A DNA stretch of 38,749 nucleotides from Bacteroidales bacterium (GCA_017646685.1 JAGCLZ010000017.1:1-38749); one strand, 5' to 3'; shown: positions 19,241 through 31,178, counted from the stretch's first letter. Made by a program: numbers and translations. The notes: generated by a model from the letters alone, not told the origin.

Positions 19241-19795
19241 CTACTTAGCAGCAGCTTTACCAGCCTTCTTGCGCACCTCTTCACCTTGGAAACGAATACC
19301 TTTACCTTTATATGGTTCAGGCTTACGCAACGAACGTATTTTTGCTGCAACTTGTCCTAATAATTGTTTATCTATTGAAGATAAAGTAATCAAAGGATTC
19401 TTACCTTTTTCTGTCAAAGTTTCTACTTTTACTTCTTTGGGTAATTCAAAGTATATATTGTGAGAATATCCTAACGATAATTCTAACACTTGTCCGTTAG
19501 CTTGTACTTTGTAACCCACTCCGATAACTTCTTGTACAGTTTTAAATCCTTGAGACACTCCTACAACCATATTAGCAACCAAAGCTCTATACAAACCGTG
19601 TTTTGACTTATGTTCTTTGGCTTCTGACTGACGTGTCAAACTAACGACACCATTGTCTATGGAAAAAGAAATACAAGGATCCACTTTTTGAGTCAATACT
19701 CCTAGAGGTCCCTTAACTGTTACTTCATTTTCAGAAGACACAGATAACTCTACTCCTGCCGGCAATTGTATGGGTAATTTACCTATTCTTGACAT
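19241..19795 (-). CDS. rplF: 50S ribosomal protein uL6
   Basis: uL6 lies near the sarcin-ricin loop and the factor-binding site. The 184-residue protein opens MSRIGKLPIQLPAGVE. It has the repeated alpha/beta halves and the signature PEPYKGKGIRF near the C terminus, followed by an Ala/Lys tail. Confidence 0.98.
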   Translation of the reverse strand: MSRIGKLPIQLPAGVELSVSSENEVTVKGPLGVLTQKVDPCISFSIDNGVVSLTRQSEAKEHKSKHGLYRALVANMVVGVSQGFKTVQEVIGVGYKVQANGQVLELSLGYSHNIYFELPKEVKVETLTEKGKNPLITLSSIDKQLLGQVAAKIRSLRKPEPYKGKGIRFQGEEVRKKAGKAAAK

Positions 19796-19825
19796 TTCTC
19801 TTATTCTCCTATCTTTTTAATTGAA

Positions 19826-20224
19826 TTAGCTGATGTAACATAATACTTCTCCACCCACATTCAAACTACGAGCTTCTTTATCAGTCATCAAACCTTTAGA
19901 CGTAGAAACAATAGCGATACCTAATCCATTCAATACTCGTGGCATTTTTTCCACTCCTACATATCGACGCAACCCTGGGCTACTAACTCTAGTTAAAGTT
20001 GTAATAGCCGACATTTTAGTTACAGGATGATATTTCAAAGCTATCTTTATAGTTTGAGGTTTAGTTTCTTCATCAAATTTATAATTTAAAATATAACCTT
20101 TTTCAAAAAGAATCTTTGTTATTTCTTTCTTCAAATTTGATGCAGGTATCTCAACGACTCTGTGTTTTGCCATTATGGCATTTCTCATTCGAGTCAAATA
20201 ATCTGCAATTGGATCTGTTACCAT
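19826..20224 (-). CDS. rpsH: 30S ribosomal protein uS8
   Basis: uS8 binds the central domain of 16S rRNA and, in E. coli, represses the spc operon by binding its mRNA. The 132 residues start with [14 protein letters not shown], and the C-terminal signature is [18 protein letters not shown] with GGEVLCYIS at the end. No rRNA-like mimic of its target is obvious by eye in the neighbouring gaps. Confidence 0.98.
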   Translation of the reverse strand: MVTDPIADYLTRMRNAIMAKHRVVEIPASNLKKEITKILFEKGYILNYKFDEETKPQTIKIALKYHPVTKMSAITTLTRVSSPGLRRYVGVEKMPRVLNGLGIAIVSTSKGLMTDKEARSLNVGGEVLCYIS

Positions 20225-20265
20225 TTTCGTTACTATTTAATGTTTAACGATTATTTATTTTCTTT

Positions 20266-20565
20266 TTACCAACTTGCTTTTTTAACGCCCGGTATTAATC
20301 CAGAAATAGCCATTTCGCGGAAGTTGATACGCGAAATACCAAATTGACGCATATATCCCTTAGGACGACCTGTCAATTTACAACGATTGTGTAAACGAAC
20401 AGGCAATGCGTTTTTAGGCAACTTTTGCAAAGCTATAACAGCTTTTTCAACCTCTTCTGGATTACCAACACGTACCATTTCTTTTAAAGTAGCACGTTTA
20501 GCAGCATATTTTGCCACCATTCTTTCTCTTTTGCGTTCTCTTGCTTTTATTGATTCTTTTGCCAT
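20266..20565 (-). CDS. rpsN: 30S ribosomal protein uS14, zinc-free long form
   Basis: uS14 sits in the 30S head. This 99-residue version is the long C-minus type. The CxxC pairs of the short zinc form are absent, and the core [19 protein letters not shown] and the end [12 protein letters not shown] are clear. It starts 5 bases after rplE. Confidence 0.97.
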   Translation of the reverse strand: MAKESIKARERKRERMVAKYAAKRATLKEMVRVGNPEEVEKAVIALQKLPKNALPVRLHNRCKLTGRPKGYMRQFGISRINFREMAISGLIPGVKKASW

Positions 20566-20570
20566 TTTCT

Positions 20571-21128
20571 CTATTTTTGATTTTTAAATGGTAAACCAAA
20601 CTCCTTCAATAAAGACATTGCTTCTTTATCAGTTTTTGCAGTTGTTACAAAAGTAATGTCCATACCTTGAATACGTCCAATTTTATCGATATCAATTTCA
20701 GGAAAAATAATTTGTTCAGAAATACCAAATGTATAATTACCTTTTCCATCAAATCCTTTATCATTGATACCTCTAAAATCTCTAATTCGAGGAATTGAAG
20801 CAGTGATCAAACGTTCCAAAAATTCATACATTCTATCACCACGTAGTGTCACACGAACACCTATAGGCATACCTTTTCTCAACTTAAAGTTAGAAATATC
20901 CTTTTTCGACTTAGTTGCAACTGCCTTTTGACCTGTTATCAATGTCATTTCTTCAATACCTTGATCAATAACTTTCTTATCAGCTATTGCAGCCTTACCA
21001 AGACCTTGGTTCAAAGTTATTTTTACCAAACGAGGCACTTGCATTACTGTTCCATAGTTATACTCTTTTGTTAATGCTGGAACAATTTCTTTCTTGTATC
21101 TTTCTTTTAATGCTGGTGTATATTCCAT
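20571..21128 (-). CDS. rplE: 50S ribosomal protein uL5
   Basis: uL5 binds 5S rRNA and contacts the P-site tRNA elbow. The 185-residue sequence includes [21 protein letters not shown] (in two segments) and the later [20 protein letters not shown] region. Its ATG overlaps the rplX stop as TAATG, so the two are probably translationally coupled. Confidence 0.98.
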   Translation of the reverse strand: MEYTPALKERYKKEIVPALTKEYNYGTVMQVPRLVKITLNQGLGKAAIADKKVIDQGIEEMTLITGQKAVATKSKKDISNFKLRKGMPIGVRVTLRGDRMYEFLERLITASIPRIRDFRGINDKGFDGKGNYTFGISEQIIFPEIDIDKIGRIQGMDITFVTTAKTDKEAMSLLKEFGLPFKNQK

Positions 21129-21445
21129 TATTTAATCACCTCCCCTGTTTTTTTAGAATAACGAACTAATTTTCCTGATTTTTCGTCAATTCTTCTACCT
21201 ATTCTTGTAGCAACTTTATTTCCTACTACAACCATAAGGTTCGAAATATGAATAGGAGCTTCTTTTTCTATTATGCCACCTTGCGTATTCTTAGCATTCG
21301 GTTTCGTATGCTTCTTAATTACGTTAACTCCTTCTACAATGGCGCGGTTCTTTTCAGGATATACTGCCAAAATTTTTGCTATAGTTCCTTTATTGTCACC
21401 AGCAAGGACCTTAACCATATCCCCTTTCTTTACGTGCAATTTCAT
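21128..21445 (-). CDS. rplX: 50S ribosomal protein uL24
   Basis: uL24 starts 50S assembly and lies near the tunnel exit. The 105 residues begin with a KOW motif ([20 protein letters not shown]) and contain [18 protein letters not shown]. Its stop codon overlaps the rplE start by one base. Confidence 0.97.
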   Translation of the reverse strand: MKLHVKKGDMVKVLAGDNKGTIAKILAVYPEKNRAIVEGVNVIKKHTKPNAKNTQGGIIEKEAPIHISNLMVVVGNKVATRIGRRIDEKSGKLVRYSKKTGEVIK

Positions 21446-21468
21446 ATCTTTTCCAAGTATTTTTACTT

Positions 21469-21837
21469 TTATAAAACTTCAGGAGCTAATGAAACAATTT
21501 TCATATATTGCTTTTCACGTAATTCACGTGCCACAGGGCCAAAAATACGTGTTCCTCGCAGTTCATCTGTAGCTGTCAACAATACACATGCATTGTCATC
21601 AAAACGAATATAAGAACCATCTTGGCGTCTTACTTCTTTCTTTGTACGAACTACAACAGCTTTTGAAACAGCTCCTTTCTTTACGTTGCCCGAAGGTAAT
21701 GCATCCTTTATAGCAACAACTATCTTGTCACCTACCGATGCATATCTTCTTTTTGTACCTCCTAGTACTCTTATACAAAGTGCATTCTTTGCACCACTAT
21801 TATCGGCAACAACTAATCTTGTTTCTTGTTGTATCAT
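21469..21837 (-). CDS. rplN: 50S ribosomal protein uL14
   Basis: uL14 forms intersubunit bridges and is the docking site for the silencing factor RsfS. The sequence starts [17 protein letters not shown], contains [20 protein letters not shown], and ends [16 protein letters not shown]. At 122 residues it is full length. It begins 2 bases after rpsQ. Confidence 0.98.
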   Translation of the reverse strand: MIQQETRLVVADNSGAKNALCIRVLGGTKRRYASVGDKIVVAIKDALPSGNVKKGAVSKAVVVRTKKEVRRQDGSYIRFDDNACVLLTATDELRGTRIFGPVARELREKQYMKIVSLAPEVL

Positions 21838-21839
21838 AA

Positions 21840-22094
21840 TTATTTAGCTCTTTCTATTATTTCAACTAATCTCCAACATTTGTTTTTACTCAATGGTCTT
21901 GTTTCCATTATTCTAACAGTATCTCCAATGTTGCTCTCATTCTTTTCGTCGTGAGCCATAAATTTGGTACTTTTCTTTACGAATTTTCCATATTTTGGAT
22001 GTTTTACTTTACGTTCTACCAAAACAACAATGGATTTTTCCATTTTATTGCTCACTACAAGACCTATTCTTTCTTTTCTTAAATTCCTTTCCAT
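21840..22094 (-). CDS. rpsQ: 30S ribosomal protein uS17
   Basis: uS17 is a primary 16S-binding OB-fold protein. The 84 residues include [40 protein letters not shown] and [20 protein letters not shown]. It sits 29 bases after rpmC and 2 bases before rplN. Confidence 0.98.
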   Translation of the reverse strand: MERNLRKERIGLVVSNKMEKSIVVLVERKVKHPKYGKFVKKSTKFMAHDEKNESNIGDTVRIMETRPLSKNKCWRLVEIIERAK

Positions 22095-22123
22095 CTTCTA
22101 ATTTGGATTAAATTTAATTACTC

Positions 22124-22333
22124 TTATTGCCTGCCGTTTTCAGCAATTTCTCGTTTGCGAAGTTCAGTCATGCAACGGGCAATAATTTTTCTACTTTCTT
22201 TAATTTTGTTTGGATTTTCGATTGGAGATATTGCGTGATTAATTTTCATCTTTTGCAATAATGTTTTCTCCATATCTAATCTCTCCTGAACTTCAGCAGT
22301 CGAAAGCTCTTTTAATACTAATTGGTTTTTCAT
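22124..22333 (-). CDS. rpmC: 50S ribosomal protein uL29
   Basis: This 69-residue, two-helix protein near the tunnel exit contributes to the docking site for trigger factor and SRP. ELSTAEVQERLDMEKTLLQK and the second helix IKESRKIIARCMTELRKRE identify it. The C-terminal IAENGRQ is short. Confidence 0.95.
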   Translation of the reverse strand: MKNQLVLKELSTAEVQERLDMEKTLLQKMKINHAISPIENPNKIKESRKIIARCMTELRKREIAENGRQ

Positions 22334-22348
22334 CTTTTCTTTTTGTTA

Positions 22349-22774
22349 TTAAGCTTCTTCTACATAATCTCTCTTTACAACAAACTTAGTTGTAACAGGT
22401 AATTTCTGAGCAGCTAAACGCAAAGCTTCTTTTGCTATCTCCATAGAAACACCCTCACATTCGAACAATACTGTACCAGGCATAACACGAGCTACAAAAT
22501 ATTCAGGAGCACCTTTACCTTTACCCATACGAACCTCATTAGGTTTCTTGGTTATAGATTTGTCCGGAAATATACGTATCCATATCTGTCCCTCACGTTT
22601 CATGTGACGTGTTACCGCTTGACGTGCAGCCTCTATTTGTCTTCCTGTTATAAAACATGTTTCCAAAGATTTTATACCAAAAGTACCAAAAGATAATTCA
22701 TATCCTCTGTGAGCATTACCTTTGATTCTACCTTTCTGCTGCTTTCTATATTTTGTTTTTTTCGGCTGTAACAT
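22349..22774 (-). CDS. rplP: 50S ribosomal protein uL16
   Basis: uL16 helps position tRNA in the A and P sites. The 141-residue sequence starts [16 protein letters not shown] and includes [20 protein letters not shown] and [19 protein letters not shown]. Length is normal. Confidence 0.98.
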   Translation of the reverse strand: MLQPKKTKYRKQQKGRIKGNAHRGYELSFGTFGIKSLETCFITGRQIEAARQAVTRHMKREGQIWIRIFPDKSITKKPNEVRMGKGKGAPEYFVARVMPGTVLFECEGVSMEIAKEALRLAAQKLPVTTKFVVKRDYVEEA

Positions 22775-22798
22775 TGTTACTTTTCTTTATTGAAATTT

Positions 22799-23545
22799 TT
22801 AACCTTTATTATTTCTATTTCTTTTTGGACGAGAACCCGATGCTTGACGATTAGATCCATGCGAAGCTAATCTTTTTTCCTTTTGAGAACCACCTACTGT
22901 TGATGGAACCAACTCTCTCTTTCCATAAACAAGTCCACGACATATCCATACTTTTACTCCTATTCTACCATAAGTAGTATGTGCTTCAGCTTGAGCATAA
23001 TCAATATCAGCACGCAATGTATGCAATGGAGTTCTTCCTTCTTTATAATGTTCAGTACGAGCCATTTCAGCTCCACCTATACGACCAGATACAGAAACTT
23101 TTATTCCTTCTGCACCAATACGCATTGTAGAAGCGATAGCCATTTTAATAGCTCTACGATATTGAACACGTCCTTCAATTTGCTTTGCTATATTTTGAGC
23201 AACCAAAACAGCATCAAGTTCTGGACGTTTCACTTCAGAAATATTAATTTGAACTTCTTTTCCTGTTACCTTCTTTAATTCTTCTTTCAACTTATCAACT
23301 TCTGAACCAGCTTTTCCAATAATCAAACCTGGTCTAGCGGTATTGATAGTTACGGTCAACAGTTTCAAGGTTCTTTCGATATAAATTTTTGATATACCAG
23401 CTTTTGCAAGACGAGCATTAAGGTATTTTCTGATCTTATCATCTTCTACCAATTTTTGTTCGAACTTTCTGCCACCATACCAATTGGAATCCCATCCTCT
23501 GATGATTCCTAATCTGTTACCTATTGGGTTAGTCTTTTGTCCCAT
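22799..23545 (-). CDS. rpsC: 30S ribosomal protein uS3
   Basis: uS3 lines the mRNA entry channel and has helicase-like activity with uS4 and uS5. The 248-residue protein opens [14 protein letters not shown] and has a KH domain with the IGKAG loop (residues near 77-81). The C-terminal domain follows with [20 protein letters not shown]. The basic tail KRNRNNKG extends the usual end. Confidence 0.98.
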   Translation of the reverse strand: MGQKTNPIGNRLGIIRGWDSNWYGGRKFEQKLVEDDKIRKYLNARLAKAGISKIYIERTLKLLTVTINTARPGLIIGKAGSEVDKLKEELKKVTGKEVQINISEVKRPELDAVLVAQNIAKQIEGRVQYRRAIKMAIASTMRIGAEGIKVSVSGRIGGAEMARTEHYKEGRTPLHTLRADIDYAQAEAHTTYGRIGVKVWICRGLVYGKRELVPSTVGGSQKEKRLASHGSNRQASGSRPKRNRNNKG

Positions 23546-23576
23546 TCTGTTTTATCTCTTTGTGAAATTACTAATT

Positions 23577-24014
23577 TTATTCTTCTTCTTTTTGAGGAAT
23601 TGCAGTCTTTGCTTTTTCGTCTAATCTATTTCCCAATATCATTGTGATATGATTTGAACGTTTCTTTATTCTGTATCCTCTTCCTTGTGGTGCAGTGCGT
23701 AATCTTTTCATTTGACGACCGCCATCAACCATAATATATTTGATGTACAATTCGTTATCTTCAATTCTCTTACCTTCATTTTTTGCTTGCCAATTAGCAA
23801 TAGCAGATAATAAAAGTTTACGCATTTTAGGTGCAGATTCTCTTGGGCTATATTGTAATATACCCAATGCTTTATCTACATCTAATCCACGAATTAAGTC
23901 AGCCACTAAACGAGTCTTTCTTGGCGAAGTTGGGTTATTAACCAACTTTGCCATATATATAGTTTTTTTGGCTTCTTTGCGCACTTCGGCACTATCATGT
24001 TTTCTACGTCCCAT
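23577..24014 (-). CDS. rplV: 50S ribosomal protein uL22
   Basis: uL22 sends a loop into the peptide exit tunnel near the macrolide site. NPTSPRKTRLVADLIRGLDV and the loop-and-end region RTAPQGRGYRIKKRSNHI are clear. The N-terminal MGRRKHDSAEVRKEAKK is a lineage extension, giving 145 residues. Confidence 0.97.
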   Translation of the reverse strand: MGRRKHDSAEVRKEAKKTIYMAKLVNNPTSPRKTRLVADLIRGLDVDKALGILQYSPRESAPKMRKLLLSAIANWQAKNEGKRIEDNELYIKYIMVDGGRQMKRLRTAPQGRGYRIKKRSNHITMILGNRLDEKAKTAIPQKEEE

Positions 24015-24029
24015 CTCTGCGAATTAATT

Positions 24030-24308
24030 TTATTTATTACCTTTATCTTTTTGTCCGGCATGTCCGCGGAAAATTCTTGTTGGGGCAAATTCTCCTAATT
24101 TATGTCCTACCATGTTTTCAGTAACATATACAGGAATAAATTTATTTCCATTATGAACAGCTATAGTCTGTCCAACGAAATCAGGAGAAATCATAGAAGC
24201 TCTCGACCATGTTTTTATGGTAACTTTTTTATTAGCTTCTTGTGCCTCTATCACACGTTTTTCCAATTTATGGAAAATATACGGACCTTTCTTTAAAGAA
24301 CGACTCAT
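24030..24308 (-). CDS. rpsS: 30S ribosomal protein uS19
   Basis: uS19 pairs with uS13 in the 30S head. The 92 residues start [18 protein letters not shown]. The core [20 protein letters not shown] and the end [18 protein letters not shown] are standard. Confidence 0.98.
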   Translation of the reverse strand: MSRSLKKGPYIFHKLEKRVIEAQEANKKVTIKTWSRASMISPDFVGQTIAVHNGNKFIPVYVTENMVGHKLGEFAPTRIFRGHAGQKDKGNK

Positions 24309-24333
24309 CTCTAATTAATTTAATAATCGTTTA

Positions 24334-25158
<825 letters not shown>

Positions 25159-25166
25159 TTCTCTTC

Positions 25167-25460
25167 TTAAATATTGCTATAAAAATCTATTGTATTACCT
25201 TCTGCTAATGTTACTATAGCTTTCTTAAATGCTGCAGTTTTACCTGTCAAAAAACCTGATTTTGTGTAACGTGATTTTACTTTTCCGCTATAATTCATCG
25301 TATTCACATCAACAACTTTCACATTGTAAAAACTCTCTACAGCGTTTTTAATTTGAATTTTATTCGCCCGTTTATCAACAACAAAGCCATAACGATTCGA
25401 CATTTTCTCGGTGGCTTTGTTCATTTTTTCACTTATCAGCGGTTTTACTATAATATTCAT
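25167..25460 (-). CDS. rplW: 50S ribosomal protein uL23
   Basis: uL23 stands at the tunnel exit and is the main contact for trigger factor and SRP. The 97 residues include [17 protein letters not shown] and [19 protein letters not shown]. It begins 32 bases after rplD and ends 8 bases before rplB. Confidence 0.97.
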   Translation of the reverse strand: MNIIVKPLISEKMNKATEKMSNRYGFVVDKRANKIQIKNAVESFYNVKVVDVNTMNYSGKVKSRYTKSGFLTGKTAAFKKAIVTLAEGNTIDFYSNI

Positions 25461-25492
25461 CGTGTTAAAGTTTCTTAAGTTTGTTCACACTA

Positions 25493-26128
25493 CTATTTAT
25501 TTGTTGCCAAAACACGGGCAATTTCTACTAAAGAAGCCTCAGAAATGATCAAATTTGATGCATTAACTATGTCATAAGTATTTAATTGCGACACATTTGC
25601 AACCTTTACATTCTGTAGGTTTCTAGCTGACAAAGATACGAAATTATTTGGTTCTGAGAAAATAAACAGCGATTTTTTTTCTGCTATGTTTAAATTCTTC
25701 ATTATTTCAACCATTTTTTTCGTTTTTGGAGCTTCCATTGTGAAATTTTCCACTACTGTAATATTGTTTTCAGCAGCCTTATAGCTTAATGCCGAACGAC
25801 GTGCCAAACGTTTCAATTTTATGTTCAATTTGAAACGATAATCTCTTGGTCTTGGTCCAAAAACACGACCACCACCTACCAAAAGAGGAGAGTTGATGTC
25901 ACCACGACGTGCACCACCACCACCTTTTTGACGTCCTAATTTACGAGTGGATCCGCTTACTTCGCTTCTTTCTTTTGATTTATGAGTTCCCTGACGTTGA
26001 TTTGCCAAATATTGTTTTACATCCAAATATATAGCATGGTCATTAGGCTCTATTGCGAATATAGAATCATCTAAAACAACAGTTCTACCTGTTTCGCTTC
26101 CATTGATATTATATACTTTTAGCTCCAT
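25493..26128 (-). CDS. rplD: 50S ribosomal protein uL4
   Basis: uL4 extends a loop into the exit tunnel and, in E. coli, represses the S10 operon. The 211-residue protein has the loop region [19 protein letters not shown] followed by [15 protein letters not shown]. Its start overlaps the end of rplC by 10 bases, so translation is likely coupled. Confidence 0.97.
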   Translation of the reverse strand: MELKVYNINGSETGRTVVLDDSIFAIEPNDHAIYLDVKQYLANQRQGTHKSKERSEVSGSTRKLGRQKGGGGARRGDINSPLLVGGGRVFGPRPRDYRFKLNIKLKRLARRSALSYKAAENNITVVENFTMEAPKTKKMVEIMKNLNIAEKKSLFIFSEPNNFVSLSARNLQNVKVANVSQLNTYDIVNASNLIISEASLVEIARVLATNK

Positions 26129-26748
26129 CTCTCTATTTTTAAAATTGATCCTTTAGGTCCTGGTACAGATCCTTTTACTAACATCAAATTCTTTTCGGGA
26201 ATTATTTTCACGATTTGAAGGTTTTGAACCTTTACACGTTTTGCACCGGTTTGACCAGCCATACGCAATCCTTTAAACAAACGTGAAGGATACGAAGAAG
26301 CTCCAACTGAACCCGGAGCTCTCAAACGGTCATGTTGGCCGTGAGTTACATCACCAACACCACTAAAGCCATGTCTTTTTACTACACCTTGGAAACCTTT
26401 ACCTTTAGATGTACCTACAACATCAACAAATTCTCCTTCTTGGAAAACTGTAACGTCCAATACTTCTCCAAAAGATTTCTTACTTCCTTCTTCAAAACGA
26501 GAAAATTCTGCCAAATACTTCTTAGGAGTTGTATTTGCCTTAGCAAAATGACCCCTCATTGGTTTTGTAGTACGGCTTTCTTTCTTTTCTCCGAAAGCTA
26601 ATTGGATGGCCTCATAACCATCTTTTTCAATTGTTTTAACTTGTGTTACCACACAAGGACCAGCTTCTATCACTGTGCACGGAAGTTGTTTTCCGTTGGC
26701 ATCAAACAAACTGGTCATTCCTACTTTTTTTCCTAATAATCCTGACAT
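26119..26748 (-). CDS. rplC: 50S ribosomal protein uL3
   Basis: uL3 is one of the first 50S assembly proteins and reaches toward the peptidyl transferase centre. The 209 residues include [33 protein letters not shown] and the central loop ending [20 protein letters not shown]. The conserved Gln that is methylated in E. coli lies in the MAGQ segment or just before it. Confidence 0.97.
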   Translation of the reverse strand: MSGLLGKKVGMTSLFDANGKQLPCTVIEAGPCVVTQVKTIEKDGYEAIQLAFGEKKESRTTKPMRGHFAKANTTPKKYLAEFSRFEEGSKKSFGEVLDVTVFQEGEFVDVVGTSKGKGFQGVVKRHGFSGVGDVTHGQHDRLRAPGSVGASSYPSRLFKGLRMAGQTGAKRVKVQNLQIVKIIPEKNLMLVKGSVPGPKGSILKIERWS

Positions 26749-26815
26749 TTCGTTTTTAATTAATCAGATTTGTTTTAAATCAGCATGTTTCTAAATAAAC
26801 CTCAACTGATTGTTA

Positions 26816-27121
26816 TCACACTTTAATTTCTACTTCTACACCGCTCGGCAACTCTAGCTTCATCAATGCATCGATGGTCTTTGCAGATGTACTGTAAATA
26901 TCCATCAATCTCTTGTAAGAACTCAATTCAAATTGTTCTCTTGATTTTTTATTGACGAAAGTCGAACGGTTTACTGTAAAAATCTTCTTGTTAGTTGGTA
27001 ATGGAATTGGACCATTAACAACCGCACCCGTCATTTTTACGGTTTTTACGATCTTTTCAGCTGACTTATCAACCAAATTGTGATCGTACGATTTCAATTT
27101 AATTCTAATTCTTTGACTCAC
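26816..27121 (-). CDS. rpsJ: 30S ribosomal protein uS10 (NusE)
   Basis: uS10 is in the 30S head and, with NusB, acts in antitermination and in coupling through NusG. The 101-residue sequence starts [20 protein letters not shown] and has [20 protein letters not shown] in two segments. It follows fusA by 28 bases, so the str and S10 groups are joined. The 67-base gap to rplC is AT-rich. Confidence 0.98.
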   Translation of the reverse strand: MSQRIRIKLKSYDHNLVDKSAEKIVKTVKMTGAVVNGPIPLPTNKKIFTVNRSTFVNKKSREQFELSSYKRLMDIYSTSAKTIDALMKLELPSGVEVEIKV

Positions 27122-27149
27122 GGTTTTCGATTTTTTATAAACTCGTTTA

Positions 27150-29234
27150 TTAATAACTTTTCTTTAGAATGTTTTCTGATATATCCTTAGGCAACTCGGC
27201 ATAATGAGAAAATTCCATTGTCGAGTTGGCTCGTCCTGATGTTATAGTACGTAGAGCTGTTACATAACCAAACATTTGTTGCAATGGTACTTTTGCTTGA
27301 ATAGCTTGTACTCCAACCTTAGCTATGACATTTTCCAATACTCCACGACGACGATTCAAGTCTCCGGTTACATCTCCTAAATATGCATCAGGCGTCAATA
27401 CTTCCAACTTCATTATTGGTTCCAACAAAATTGGATTTGCCTTACGACATGCTTCTTTAAAGCCTACTCGCGCACATAACTCAAACGACAATGCATCTGA
27501 ATCAACAGGATGGTAAGAACCATCTATGATACGCACTTTCATACTTTCCATAGGATAACCGGCTAATACGCCATTATCCATTGCTGATTTGAAGCCTTTT
27601 TCTATTGCAGGCATATATTCTTTTGGAATATTTCCACCCTTAACTTCATTAATGAATTGCAATCCTTTGAAACCTTCGTCTGCAGGACCTATTTCAAATA
27701 TAATATCGGCAAACTTACCACGACCACCAGTTTGTTTCTTATATACTTCACGGTGCTGATAACTTGCAGTTATAGCTTCTTTATATGCTACTTGAGGTGC
27801 TCCTTGGTTTACTTCTACATTAAATTCTCTTTTCAAACGATCTAATATAATATCCAAGTGCAACTCTCCCATTCCATTGATAATAGTTTGGCCCGAAGTT
27901 TCATCACTTTTTACAACAAGTGTAGGATCTTCTTCTACCAATTTTATCAATGCGTTGTTCATCTTATCGATATCTCCTTGTGTTTTAGGTTCTATTGCTA
28001 TACCGATAACAGGTTCAGGAAATTTCATCGATTCCAATATTATTGGATGATTTTCATCGCATAATGTATTGCCGGTTTTGATATCTTTAAAACCTACTGC
28101 TGCTCCAATATCACCTGCAGAAATTACTTCCATAGGATTTTGCTTATTAGCATGCATTTGCATAATGCGAGAAATACGTTCTTTCTTTCCTGTTGATGCA
28201 TTATATACATACGAACCAGACTCTAATTTTCCAGAGTAAACACGGAAGAAGCAGATACGTCCAACATAGGGATCTGTAGCTATTTTAAATGCTAATGCCG
28301 AAAATGGTGCTTTTACATCAATAGGACGAATTTCTTCTTCATCTGTTTTTGGATTAACTCCCTCTACACCTTCTATATCCATAGGGCTAGGCAAAAATGC
28401 TGCAACAGCATCCAATAAAGATTGAATACCTTTATTTTTGAACGATGCACCGCATAATACAGGAGTTATACGCATTTCCAATGTAGCTTTACGTATTTGA
28501 GCCAACATCTCTTCTTCTGTGATCGAATTAGGATCATCAAAGAATTTGGCCATCAACTCTTCATTGTCTTCAGCCACACCCTCAATCAATTTTTGACGAT
28601 ATTCATCAGCGATATCTTTCAAATCATCAGGCATTGGAACTTCGTAAAACTTAGTTCCATTTGAAGCCTCGTCCCAAATGAGAGCTTTGTTGCGTATTAA
28701 ATCCACAACTCCTTTAAACAAATCTTCTTGTCCAATAGGAATTTGCAATGGAATAGGATTTGTACCTAAACGTTCTTTAATTTGGCCTATAACCGAAAAG
28801 AAGTCGGCACCTGCTCTATCCATCTTATTGATGAATGCAATACGTGGCACTTTGTACTTATCAGCTTGACGCCATACCGTTTCCGATTGAGGCTCAACAC
28901 CACCTACAGCACAAAATAATGCCACAGCACCATCTAATACTCTCAAGGAACGTTCAACTTCTACTGTGAAATCCACGTGACCCGGAGTATCTATTATATT
29001 ATATTTGTATTGATTATTCTGATAATTCCAAAACACAGTAGTAGCGGCAGAAGTAATTGTTATACCTCTTTCCTGCTCCTGAGCCATCCAGTCCATTGTA
29101 GCTGATCCATCGTGGGTCTCTCCCAATTTATAGTTCTTTCCTGTGTAGAACAAAATACGCTCGGTTGTGGTTGTTTTTCCGGCATCGATGTGAGCCATAA
29201 TGCCTATATTTCTTGTAAATTTCAGTTCAGACAT
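27150..29234 (-). CDS. fusA: Elongation factor G
   Basis: EF-G is the GTPase that moves tRNA and mRNA after peptide transfer and, with RRF, recycles ribosomes. The 694 residues include G1 AHIDAGKT at 14-21, the switch [12 protein letters not shown]3 DTPGHVD and G4 NKMD. Domains II-V follow, with GYPMESMKV and a C-terminal half without gaps. The str group here is rpsL-rpsG-fusA without tuf, which must lie elsewhere. Confidence 0.97.
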   Translation of the reverse strand: MSELKFTRNIGIMAHIDAGKTTTTERILFYTGKNYKLGETHDGSATMDWMAQEQERGITITSAATTVFWNYQNNQYKYNIIDTPGHVDFTVEVERSLRVLDGAVALFCAVGGVEPQSETVWRQADKYKVPRIAFINKMDRAGADFFSVIGQIKERLGTNPIPLQIPIGQEDLFKGVVDLIRNKALIWDEASNGTKFYEVPMPDDLKDIADEYRQKLIEGVAEDNEELMAKFFDDPNSITEEEMLAQIRKATLEMRITPVLCGASFKNKGIQSLLDAVAAFLPSPMDIEGVEGVNPKTDEEEIRPIDVKAPFSALAFKIATDPYVGRICFFRVYSGKLESGSYVYNASTGKKERISRIMQMHANKQNPMEVISAGDIGAAVGFKDIKTGNTLCDENHPIILESMKFPEPVIGIAIEPKTQGDIDKMNNALIKLVEEDPTLVVKSDETSGQTIINGMGELHLDIILDRLKREFNVEVNQGAPQVAYKEAITASYQHREVYKKQTGGRGKFADIIFEIGPADEGFKGLQFINEVKGGNIPKEYMPAIEKGFKSAMDNGVLAGYPMESMKVRIIDGSYHPVDSDALSFELCARVGFKEACRKANPILLEPIMKLEVLTPDAYLGDVTGDLNRRRGVLENVIAKVGVQAIQAKVPLQQMFGYVTALRTITSGRANSTMEFSHYAELPKDISENILKKSY

Positions 29235-29271
29235 ACTGTTTCGGTTATCTTTGTAATCTTTTGTTTCTTAA

Positions 29272-29739
29272 TTAAAATCTAAAGTGAGAGAATGCTTTGT
29301 TAGCTTCTGCCATTCTGTGGGTTTCTTCTTTACGTTTGAAAGCTGCACCCTCTTCTTTGTAAGCTGCTTGAATTTCGCTAGCCAACTTCAAAGCCATTGT
29401 TTTCTCACCTCTTTTACGAGCATAACCTATAAGATTCTTCATTCCTATAGACATCTTACGTTCCGGACGGATTTCTGATGGGATTTGGAATGTTGCTCCA
29501 CCAATTCTACGACTACGTACTTCAACAGAAGGAGTTACATTAGCCAATGCTTTCTTCCATACTTCCAAACCGTCTTCTTTTGTACGGTCGGCTACTACAT
29601 CAATTGCTTCGTAGAATATCTTATATGCTGTTGTTTTCTTGCCGCCTAACATCAAATTGTTGACAAACTTTGTAACTAGAGTGTCGTTAAACTTAGGATC
29701 CGGTAAAATAATTCTCTTTTTTGGTCTTGCTTTTCTCAT
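29272..29739 (-). CDS. rpsG: 30S ribosomal protein uS7
   Basis: uS7 nucleates the 30S head and shapes the E site. In E. coli it represses the str operon. The 155-residue sequence opens [19 protein letters not shown]. The signature [20 protein letters not shown] and the ending [11 protein letters not shown] are clear. It lies 32 bases after rpsL. Confidence 0.98.
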   Translation of the reverse strand: MRKARPKKRIILPDPKFNDTLVTKFVNNLMLGGKKTTAYKIFYEAIDVVADRTKEDGLEVWKKALANVTPSVEVRSRRIGGATFQIPSEIRPERKMSIGMKNLIGYARKRGEKTMALKLASEIQAAYKEEGAAFKRKEETHRMAEANKAFSHFRF

Positions 29740-29771
29740 TACTCTATAAAAGCTCTAATGTTATTATTATT

Positions 29772-30155
29772 TTATTTTGCTGCTTGTTTTGGACGTTTTG
29801 CACCGTATTTAGAACGTCTTTGTCTTCTACCATCTACTCCCGATGTGTCTAATGCACCACGGATGATGTGATATCTTACACCTGGTAAATCTTTAACACG
29901 ACCACCTCTGATCATCACGATAGAGTGCTCTTGCAAGTTGTGTCCTTCGCCTGGAATGTAAGCATTAACTTCTTTTTGATTTGTCAAACGAACCCTGGCA
30001 ACTTTACGCATTGCCGAATTAGGTTTCTTAGGAGTAGTTGTGTACACACGTGTACAAACTCCTCTACGTTGAGGACAAGAGTCTAGTGCAGGAGATTTAC
30101 TTTTGTACTCCATTTGCTGACGTCCTTTACGGATTAATTGTTGAATTGTTGGCAT
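29772..30155 (-). CDS. rpsL: 30S ribosomal protein uS12
   Basis: uS12 is part of the decoding centre. The 127-residue sequence contains [18 protein letters not shown] with lysines at 43-44, the wild-type state at the streptomycin-resistance position. It also has [13 protein letters not shown], including the Asp that RimO methylthiolates in many bacteria. It is the first gene of the long minus-strand translation cluster and has a promoter-like box upstream. Confidence 0.98.
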   Translation of the reverse strand: MPTIQQLIRKGRQQMEYKSKSPALDSCPQRRGVCTRVYTTTPKKPNSAMRKVARVRLTNQKEVNAYIPGEGHNLQEHSIVMIRGGRVKDLPGVRYHIIRGALDTSGVDGRRQRRSKYGAKRPKQAAK

Positions 30156-30234
30156 ACTGTACTTTAAATACTATACTTTTAATGTTTAAAATTTAATATG
30201 TTTTGTCTATTACTTATCCCATAATTTGGGACTG

Positions 30235-30242
30235 CAAAATTA
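30235..30242 (-). promoter_or_regulatory. Candidate -7 box for the translation supercluster
   Basis: On the minus strand TAATTTTG fits TAnnTTTG and lies 80 bases before the rpsL ATG. No TTG is placed well for the -33 element, so confidence is moderate. The rest of the 322-base gap 30156-30477 is AT-rich with no gene I can support. Confidence 0.4.
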
Positions 30243-30477
30243 CTATTTTTTTCCCACATAGAGAGTATTACTTTTTATTTCGAGACAAAAAAAAAGTTAA
30301 AATCCTAGATAGGCATTATCTATCAGCATATTAGAGAACACAAAATATGCACAAAAAGTTTGCATCACCAATAAGTTTTCAACAGTTCGTGCGCCTTTTA
30401 TATCGCCAAATATTAGTTTTTTACAGCATTTTGTACACATTTTTGTTCATTTTATCCCTGTTAAAACACTGCCCAAA

Positions 30478-31119
30478 CTAAAGCACTCCTTCTCTCAATT
30501 CCAAGTTACACATAAACAACTGCTCCATTGTTTCGCCACCTGTAAGGTGATAGGCGTTGAGCCCAACCGTACGAGCTGCCGCTACATGTTGGGGACTATC
30601 GTCGATGAAAAGGGTTTCTTCGGGCAGGAGACCTTGCTCCTCAATTATGGCTTTGAAGCCTTCGGGTTTGGGCTTGCGTATCTGAAGCAGCTGCGAGAAA
30701 TAGGCTTTTTTGAACGTTACCTCGAAGATGTCAAAACCGTACTTTGCACGAAGATCGGTGGTAAAACGGTCGTAGTTTATCTGATTGGTGTTGCTGTATA
30801 GAAATATATTGTACTTCAGCCGTAGCATTCCAAGCAGTTCGAGGCGAGGTTTGGGTATGTCTATCAGTATTGCATTCCAAGCATCGTCGATTTGGCTATC
30901 GGTCAGAGGCACGGGCGAAAGGCTGCGTATATAATCGCGAAAGTCGGCCGGGCTGATTTTTCCCTCCTCAAAGAGGTCGATTGTGTCGGTTTGCGAAGCC
31001 TTCGAATAAAGCTTCTCAAAATCGGTGATGCCATAGCTGCGAAACTTGTCGGCTATGTTTTCGTAGCGTATGTCGTAGATAACGCCACCCAAATCAAATA
31101 TTATGTTCTTTATAGCCAT
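30478..31119 (-). CDS. HAD-superfamily hydrolase, YihX-like
   Basis: From the ATG at 31119 the protein has 213 residues. Motif I FDLGGVIYD keeps the nucleophile Asp and has Gly in the second acid position, as in the YihX and HAD-IA variant 3 group. A short helical cap, motif II LYSNTNQ, the motif III lysine in IRKPKPEGF and motif IV FIDDSPQHVAAA follow. YihX releases glucose from alpha-glucose-1-phosphate, but the substrate here is unknown. An in-frame ATG at 31335 would add 72 residues. I reject it because a TATCTTTG promoter box (31171-31178) falls inside that extension, which is also unlike the family. Confidence 0.85.
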   Translation of the reverse strand: MAIKNIIFDLGGVIYDIRYENIADKFRSYGITDFEKLYSKASQTDTIDLFEEGKISPADFRDYIRSLSPVPLTDSQIDDAWNAILIDIPKPRLELLGMLRLKYNIFLYSNTNQINYDRFTTDLRAKYGFDIFEVTFKKAYFSQLLQIRKPKPEGFKAIIEEQGLLPEETLFIDDSPQHVAAARTVGLNAYHLTGGETMEQLFMCNLELREGVL

Positions 31120-31170
31120 AGTATTGTCAATATATATGTTATATAGTTTTCTTGTTTTGCTCTGCTGTTG

Positions 31171-31178
31171 CAAAGATA
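31171..31178 (-). promoter_or_regulatory. Promoter -7 box for the YihX-like gene
   Basis: TATCTTTG on the minus strand is an exact TAnnTTTG match, 52 bases before the chosen ATG. The expected -33 site reads GTG rather than TTG. Confidence 0.55.

Noticed and set aside
30347-30481. 44-residue plus-strand frame upstream of rpsL
   Set aside because: It is composed of AT-rich, hydrophobic codons antisense to the rpsL leader, runs into the HAD stop and has no recognisable family.
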